Positions 14,385 through 17,950 of a DNA stretch of 17,950 bases are shown piece by piece. The stretch covers positions 1 to 17,950 of the forward strand of contig NZ_JBKQOU010000127.1 of NCBI RefSeq assembly GCF_052145335.1, written 5' to 3'. The position numbers and the translations under genes are program-made. The DNA comes from Rhodoblastus sp052145335 (GTDB lineage Bacteria > Pseudomonadota > Alphaproteobacteria > Rhizobiales > Beijerinckiaceae). Each line of letters begins with the position of its first letter. Position 1 is the first letter of the stretch. The notes beneath the pieces were generated by a model. The model worked only from the letters and a program-made list of their open reading frames with translations. It ran no database searches and was not told where the DNA came from.

Positions 14385-14435
14385 AAAGACCCGTCGCCCT
14401 TTCGGCGGAAACTTACCGTTCCGAAGTAAAGGGGA

Positions 14436-14463
14436 TTGCGCAAGCTTAGGTTTGAGCTAATCT
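14436..14463 (+). promoter_or_regulatory. Possible promoter for the L,D-transpeptidase gene
   Basis: TTGCGC (14436-14441) and TAATCT (14458-14463) are separated by 16 bases and resemble a sigma-70 -35/-10 pair. They lie in the 278-base gap between the second outer-membrane gene and the L,D-transpeptidase gene, about 200 bases before its start. Support is sequence resemblance only. The rest of the gap shows no gene or strong hairpin. Confidence 0.25.
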
Positions 14464-14662
14464 GATGGCTGCGCGGCACGCGGGGGGTTGAGCGTCCGCG
14501 CATGGCGGCTTCGGAGGCTTTTACCGGTCTTCGAGGCCGCGCTACTTTCGATCAGCGCAAGCTACCTCCTTTGACGCGGCCGCGCGGTTGCAATTTCACG
14601 CATTATGACCTGCAGTGTTGGCGCGCCGAACGCGTGGCGTGGGCGCCCGTCGGGCTGGAGCC

Positions 14663-15187
14663 ATGGTCAGGATCCTCACTCAGTTTGTCATAGGTCTGCT
14701 GGCGAGCGCGCTTTTCTCCGTGGCGAACGCCAAAGTGTTGATACGCGTCGATCTCGGCGCCCAGACGATGACCGTTACCGACAACGATGGTCAAACCCAT
14801 GTCTGGAAAGTGTCGAGCGGGCGCGACGGCTTCGAGACGCCGACGGGGACGTTCAATGTGCAACGTTTGGACGCAGATCACTTTTCGGACGAATATGATC
14901 AATCGCCTATGCCGTATTCGATCTTCTTCTACGAGGGCATCGCCATCCATGGCACATATCAGCGTGGTCTTGGACGTCCTGCGTCGCATGGGTGCATCCG
15001 CTTGTCGGTTGAAAATGCACGCATGCTGTATTCCTGGGTCGAAAAGTACGGGGCCACGATAAAAGTGAGCGGGATGATGATCTCGAGCGAGGAACCTGAA
15101 CTTTTTGGACCCAGAAGTCAGTCGACGACGATCAGGTCGCGGGGCCGCGCAAACCGGCCGTGGATCGAAGTCTATCCGCCGTATTGA
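14663..15187 (+). CDS. L,D-transpeptidase (YkuD domain), small exported form
   Basis: A 174-residue exported protein that is almost only a YkuD catalytic domain. Such enzymes use a Cys to form 3-3 cross-links in peptidoglycan or to attach proteins to it, in the periplasm. Residues 1-23 are a signal peptide (VRILTQFVIGLLASALFSVANA). The YkuD motif is complete: His96-Gly97 (IAIHGTYQRG), then Ser108-His109-Gly110-Cys111-Ile-Arg113, with Cys111 as nucleophile. The segment SSGRDGFETPTGTFNVQRLD (51-70) is the usual early part of the domain. There is no LysM or PG-binding domain. A short tail of ~35 residues (SRGRANRPWIEVYPPY at the end) follows the domain. ATG 14663 is preceded closely by GGAG; a GTG at 14639 is an alternative that would add eight residues before the signal peptide. 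It converges on pyrD. Confidence 0.88.
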   Translation: MVRILTQFVIGLLASALFSVANAKVLIRVDLGAQTMTVTDNDGQTHVWKVSSGRDGFETPTGTFNVQRLDADHFSDEYDQSPMPYSIFFYEGIAIHGTYQRGLGRPASHGCIRLSVENARMLYSWVEKYGATIKVSGMMISSEEPELFGPRSQSTTIRSRGRANRPWIEVYPPY

Positions 15188-15216
15188 TGCTTGGGATAAT
15201 AGCCGAATGTCCGGGT

Positions 15217-16290
15217 TCAAATCCAGTCGCTGACGCCCGTTCCCACCGCCTGTTCGATCTGGTTCATGTTTCGCGCGGCAAGATGCGCCACCAGCCCTGA
15301 TTTGATGCGTTCGATCAGGCCCATTCCCTCGTAGACCAAAGCGGAATAGAGCTGGATCAAAGTGGCGCCGGCTTCGATCTTGGCCCAGGCGGCTTCCGGA
15401 CTGTCGACGCCGCCGACGCCAATCAACGGAAACTGCTTTTCGACGCGTAAAAAGGTCTGCGCCAGTATTTGCGTCGAGAGCGAGAACAAAGGCGCGCCCG
15501 AAAGGCCGCCCGTCTCGCCCTGCGCCTCGTCGCGCAATGTTTCCGGGCGCGACAAGGTGGTGTTGGAGACGATCATGCCATCGATGCCCCTCGCGCGCGC
15601 CACGCGCACCACGTCGTCGAGATCTGCGAGCGTCAGGTCGGGCGCGATTTTCAGCAGCACCGGCCGACGCGGCAAGGTCTCGGCCGTCAGGTCGCGCGCC
15701 TCGAGCACGCGGGCGAGCAGGTCGTCGAGCGCGCTTGGCCTTTGCAGGTTGCGCAGGCCCGGAGTGTTGGGCGAGGAAATATTGATGGTGAAATAGCTTG
15801 CGAGATCGGCGAAAGCGAGGATGCCGGCGACATAATCGGCGGAGCGGTCGGAGGAATCCTTGTTGGCCCCGATATTGACGCCGACGACGCCGCCATTGGC
15901 GCTGCGGGCGAGAAGTTTTTGGCGCGCCGCTGCGTGGCCCTGGTTGTTGAAGCCGAAACGGTTGATCACGCCGCGATCCTCGTGCAGGCGGAACAGGCGG
16001 GGCTTGGCGTTGCCGAATTGAGGCCGCGGAGTCAGCGTGCCGGCCTCGGTGAAGCCGAAACCGAGTTGCAGCAAGGCGTCGGGAACGCGGGCGTTCTTGT
16101 CGAAACCGGCGGCCATGCCGATTGGATTGGGAAAATCCAGTCCGAACACATTCAGCCCGAGACTGTCGTGATCCGCCGGGGCCGGCGGCAGCGGAAAGCG
16201 CTCGAGCGCGAAGACCGTCAGTTCATGCGCGCGCTCGGCGTTGAGCGAATGCAGCATTGGCAAAGCGAAGGAATCGAAAAAAGCCATCAT
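15217..16290 (-). CDS. pyrD: Dihydroorotate dehydrogenase (quinone), class 2
   Basis: A 357-residue membrane-associated FMN enzyme that oxidises dihydroorotate to orotate in pyrimidine synthesis and passes electrons to quinone. The class 2 N-terminal helical extension is visible (FALPMLHSLNAERAHELTVF). FMN and substrate motifs follow: NPIGMAAGFDKNA (55-67), TEAGTLTPRPQFGN, NRFGFNNQG (110-118) and GVNIGANKD. Catalytic Ser173 is in NISSPNTPGLRNLQ; class 1 enzymes use Cys there. Late motifs are LLKIAPDL, SNTTLSRP, GGLSGAPL, IGVGGV and QLYSALVYEG. The start is the ATG at 16290, which overlaps the upstream DUF952 stop as ATGA; a second ATG immediately follows at 16287. Operon with the DUF952 gene is likely by overlap. 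Confidence 0.95.
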   Translation of the reverse strand: MMAFFDSFALPMLHSLNAERAHELTVFALERFPLPPAPADHDSLGLNVFGLDFPNPIGMAAGFDKNARVPDALLQLGFGFTEAGTLTPRPQFGNAKPRLFRLHEDRGVINRFGFNNQGHAAARQKLLARSANGGVVGVNIGANKDSSDRSADYVAGILAFADLASYFTINISSPNTPGLRNLQRPSALDDLLARVLEARDLTAETLPRRPVLLKIAPDLTLADLDDVVRVARARGIDGMIVSNTTLSRPETLRDEAQGETGGLSGAPLFSLSTQILAQTFLRVEKQFPLIGVGGVDSPEAAWAKIEAGATLIQLYSALVYEGMGLIERIKSGLVAHLAARNMNQIEQAVGTGVSDWI

Positions 16291-16631
16291 GCGAAAATTC
16301 CGGCGAAATCATGCGCGCCGTCGGGGCCGAGCGGCAGGGGAAGGGCGAAACGTGCGAGCGCGGTGGGCAGCGGCCCGTAAAGATGAGGGAACAAGGCGCC
16401 GCCGCGCGAAACTTCATAGACCAGGGAGGAGCCGAGGCTTGCTTCCTCGACCGCGACCAGCACGAGGCCTTCCTTCCCGGCGAAATGCCTGGCCGCCGTC
16501 TCCGCGACCTGGGCTTGCGTGGAAAAATGGATGAAGCCGTCGACGATATCGACGGACGAGCCGGCAAAAAGCCCGTTGGCGAGAGCCGTAGCCCATTCTT
16601 GGGCCGTGACGATTTTATAGATCAGAGCCAA
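16287..16631 (-). CDS. DUF952 family protein
   Basis: A 114-residue protein of the DUF952 family, recognised by LIYKIVTAQEWATAL at the start, GFIHFSTQAQVAETA (32-46) and LFPHLYGPLP in the last third. It has no signal peptide or membrane segment, so it should be cytosolic. No activity is assigned to it here. The start is TTG at 16631: AAGGA on the minus strand (16643-16639) lies 7 bases upstream, and the family N-terminus begins right there. Its stop overlaps the pyrD start as ATGA, which indicates translational coupling. The overlap suggests the two are made together, but a shared pathway is not shown. Confidence 0.82.
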   Translation of the reverse strand: MALIYKIVTAQEWATALANGLFAGSSVDIVDGFIHFSTQAQVAETAARHFAGKEGLVLVAVEEASLGSSLVYEVSRGGALFPHLYGPLPTALARFALPLPLGPDGAHDFAGIFA

Positions 16632-16833
16632 GCCGCATTCCTTGCGTGAACAAAGGATTTACAGCATCTTTTGCAAAACTCCGCCAGACGGGAGCTGCGC
16701 CGTCACGCGGAATTGGCCAAAATTGCGGCCTTTTGTTCGAGACGCTGGTTTTGTCGCCACACAGAAGCTAAAAGCTGTCTTTCTCGACCTGTAACAGGAG
16801 GCGGCGGAATTGCTTCGCCGAATACCAGCCGTA

Positions 16834-17950
16834 ATGAACGAAATGCTGCCCGATCTCGCCGAATTCGCCCGCCAGTCGACCGCATGGCCGTTCGAGGAAG
16901 CGAGAAAACTTGTGGCAAGGATCGAGCGCAGCGGCCAGAAACAAGTGCTGTTCGAGACCGGCTACGGCCCGTCCGGCCTGCCGCATATCGGCACGTTCGG
17001 CGAAGTCGCCCGCACCACCATGGTGCGTCATGCTTTCAACACCCTGACCGGCGGCGCCATAGCCACGCGGCTGCTGGCCTTTTCCGACGATCTCGACGGA
17101 TTGCGGAAAGTGCCGGACAATATTCCCAACAAGGAACTGGTCGCCGCGCATCTCGGCAAGCCGCTCACCCAGGTTCCCGATCCGTTCGGCGAATATCCGA
17201 GCTTTGGCGCGCATAACAATGCGCGGCTGCGGGCCTTTCTCGACGCTTTCGGCTTCGATTACGAGTTCGCCTCGGCGACCGAATATTACCAGTCGGGCCG
17301 TTTCGACGCGACCTTGCTGAAAATGCTGGCGCGCTACGAGAGGGTGCAGGCCATCATGCTGCCGTCGCTGCGCGCCGAACGCGCCGCCTCCTATGCGCCC
17401 TTCCTGCCGATTCATCCGCACAGTGGCGTGGTCATGCAGGTTCCCCTTGATGAGATCGATGCTTCGCGCGGCATGGTGGCGTGGACAGATCCCGAAACCG
17501 GCGAAAGATTCGAAACTCCCGTCACCGGCGGCCATTGCAAGCTGCAATGGAAGCCCGACTGGGCGATGCGCTGGTGCGCGCTCGGCGTCGATTACGAAAT
17601 GGCTGGCAAGGATCTGATCGATTCCGTCAAGCTTTCCGGCGAGATTGCCCGCGCCCTCGACTGCGCGCCGCCGGAAGGATTCAATTACGAGCTTTTCCTG
17701 GACGACAAGGGCCAGAAGATTTCCAAGTCGAAGGGCAACGGCCTGACCATCGACGAATGGCTGCGCTACGCCAGCCCGGAAAGCCTGTCCTTCTTCATGT
17801 ACTGGAAGCCGCGCGAGGCGAAGAAGCTCTATTTCGACGTGATCCCGCGCTGCGTTGATGAATATCTCGCCTTTCTCGACGCCTATCCGCGCCAGGACTG
17901 GAAATTGCGGCTGGGCAATCCGGCCTGGCATATCCATTCCGGCGAACCGC
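16834..17950 (+). CDS. lysK: Lysyl-tRNA synthetase, class I (partial at 3' end)
   Basis: The first 372 codons of a class I lysyl-tRNA synthetase (archaeal type, also found in alphaproteobacteria), which charges tRNA-Lys with lysine. The Rossmann-fold HIGH-like motif is GYGPSGLPHIGTFGEVART (43-61), and the KMSKS-like loop is KISKSKGNGLT at 295-305. Family segments AWPFEEARKLVARI (17-30), TRLLAFSDDLDGLRKVP and HCKLQWKPDWAMRW are clear. The C-terminal tRNA-binding part is outside the window. The ATG at 16834 fits the family N-terminus and the codon use. However, TTG at 16810, in the same frame, has a strong AGGAGG (16796-16801) eight bases upstream, while the ATG has none. The true start may therefore be eight codons earlier. 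Its upstream region is shared divergently with the DUF952-pyrD pair. Confidence 0.94.
   Translation, partial: MNEMLPDLAEFARQSTAWPFEEARKLVARIERSGQKQVLFETGYGPSGLPHIGTFGEVARTTMVRHAFNTLTGGAIATRLLAFSDDLDGLRKVPDNIPNKELVAAHLGKPLTQVPDPFGEYPSFGAHNNARLRAFLDAFGFDYEFASATEYYQSGRFDATLLKMLARYERVQAIMLPSLRAERAASYAPFLPIHPHSGVVMQVPLDEIDASRGMVAWTDPETGERFETPVTGGHCKLQWKPDWAMRWCALGVDYEMAGKDLIDSVKLSGEIARALDCAPPEGFNYELFLDDKGQKISKSKGNGLTIDEWLRYASPESLSFFMYWKPREAKKLYFDVIPRCVDEYLAFLDAYPRQDWKLRLGNPAWHIHSGEP

Noticed and set aside
14385..14430. Possible terminator after the second outer-membrane gene (CGCC-CTTTC-GGCG)
   Set aside because: The stem is only 4 bp with no T-run; too weak to call.
15469..16380. 303-codon plus-strand frame opposite pyrD
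   Set aside because: Shadow of pyrD and DUF952; no family resemblance.
16768..17937. 389-codon minus-strand frame opposite lysK
   Set aside because: Class I LysRS motifs are clear on the plus strand; the minus frame is a codon-bias artefact.
1..17950. CRISPR array, insertion sequence, prophage or tRNA
   Set aside because: No regularly spaced repeats, terminal inverted repeats, transposase or phage genes, or tRNA-like cloverleaf were seen on either strand.

Overview
The window is GC-rich chromosomal DNA of an alphaproteobacterium, most likely a Hyphomicrobiales (Rhizobiales) member near Beijerinckiaceae/Methylocystaceae. The order is supported by an ALAS-type HemA, a class I lysyl-tRNA synthetase, an RpoH heat-shock sigma factor, the run purA / conserved membrane protein / rpoH, GC-rich codon use and two CtrA-type boxes. 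The family placement is only an impression. There are 14 protein genes (hemA and lysK are cut by the window edges). I found no tRNA, rRNA, CRISPR array, insertion sequence or phage gene.

Layout. 1-335: 3' end of hemA and its terminator. 338-2442 (minus): an EamA-type transporter and a secreted lytic transglycosylase, coupled by an ATGA overlap. 2587-4257 (plus): an exported MuiA-family (DUF4139) protein. 4288-6063 (minus): a calpain-family cysteine protease with a complete Cys/His/Asn triad and a type I secretion-like C-terminus. 6402-7157 (plus): trans-aconitate methyltransferase. 7209-8408 (minus): an aspartate/aromatic aminotransferase. 8660-9568 (plus): rpoH. 9601-12125 (minus): purA followed by a one-TM protein of unknown function. 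12126-12471: a structured intergenic region. 12472-14384 (plus): two related outer-membrane beta-barrel genes, each preceded by a perfect TTAA-N7-TTAA box. 14663-15187 (plus): a small L,D-transpeptidase. 15217-16631 (minus): DUF952 protein and pyrD, overlapping by ATGA. 16834-end (plus): lysK.

How they fit together. Most genes are housekeeping: heme, purine and pyrimidine synthesis, tRNA charging, heat shock and amino acid transamination. A second theme is the cell envelope: lytic transglycosylase, L,D-transpeptidase, MuiA-family protein and the two outer-membrane proteins. The most unusual gene is the calpain-like protease. It has no Sec signal and appears built for type I export, and no transporter or inhibitor gene is nearby. 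The next most interesting signals are the paired CtrA-type boxes in front of the outer-membrane genes, an orphan minus-strand terminator with strong hairpins upstream of purA, and a perfect hairpin in the rpoH leader.
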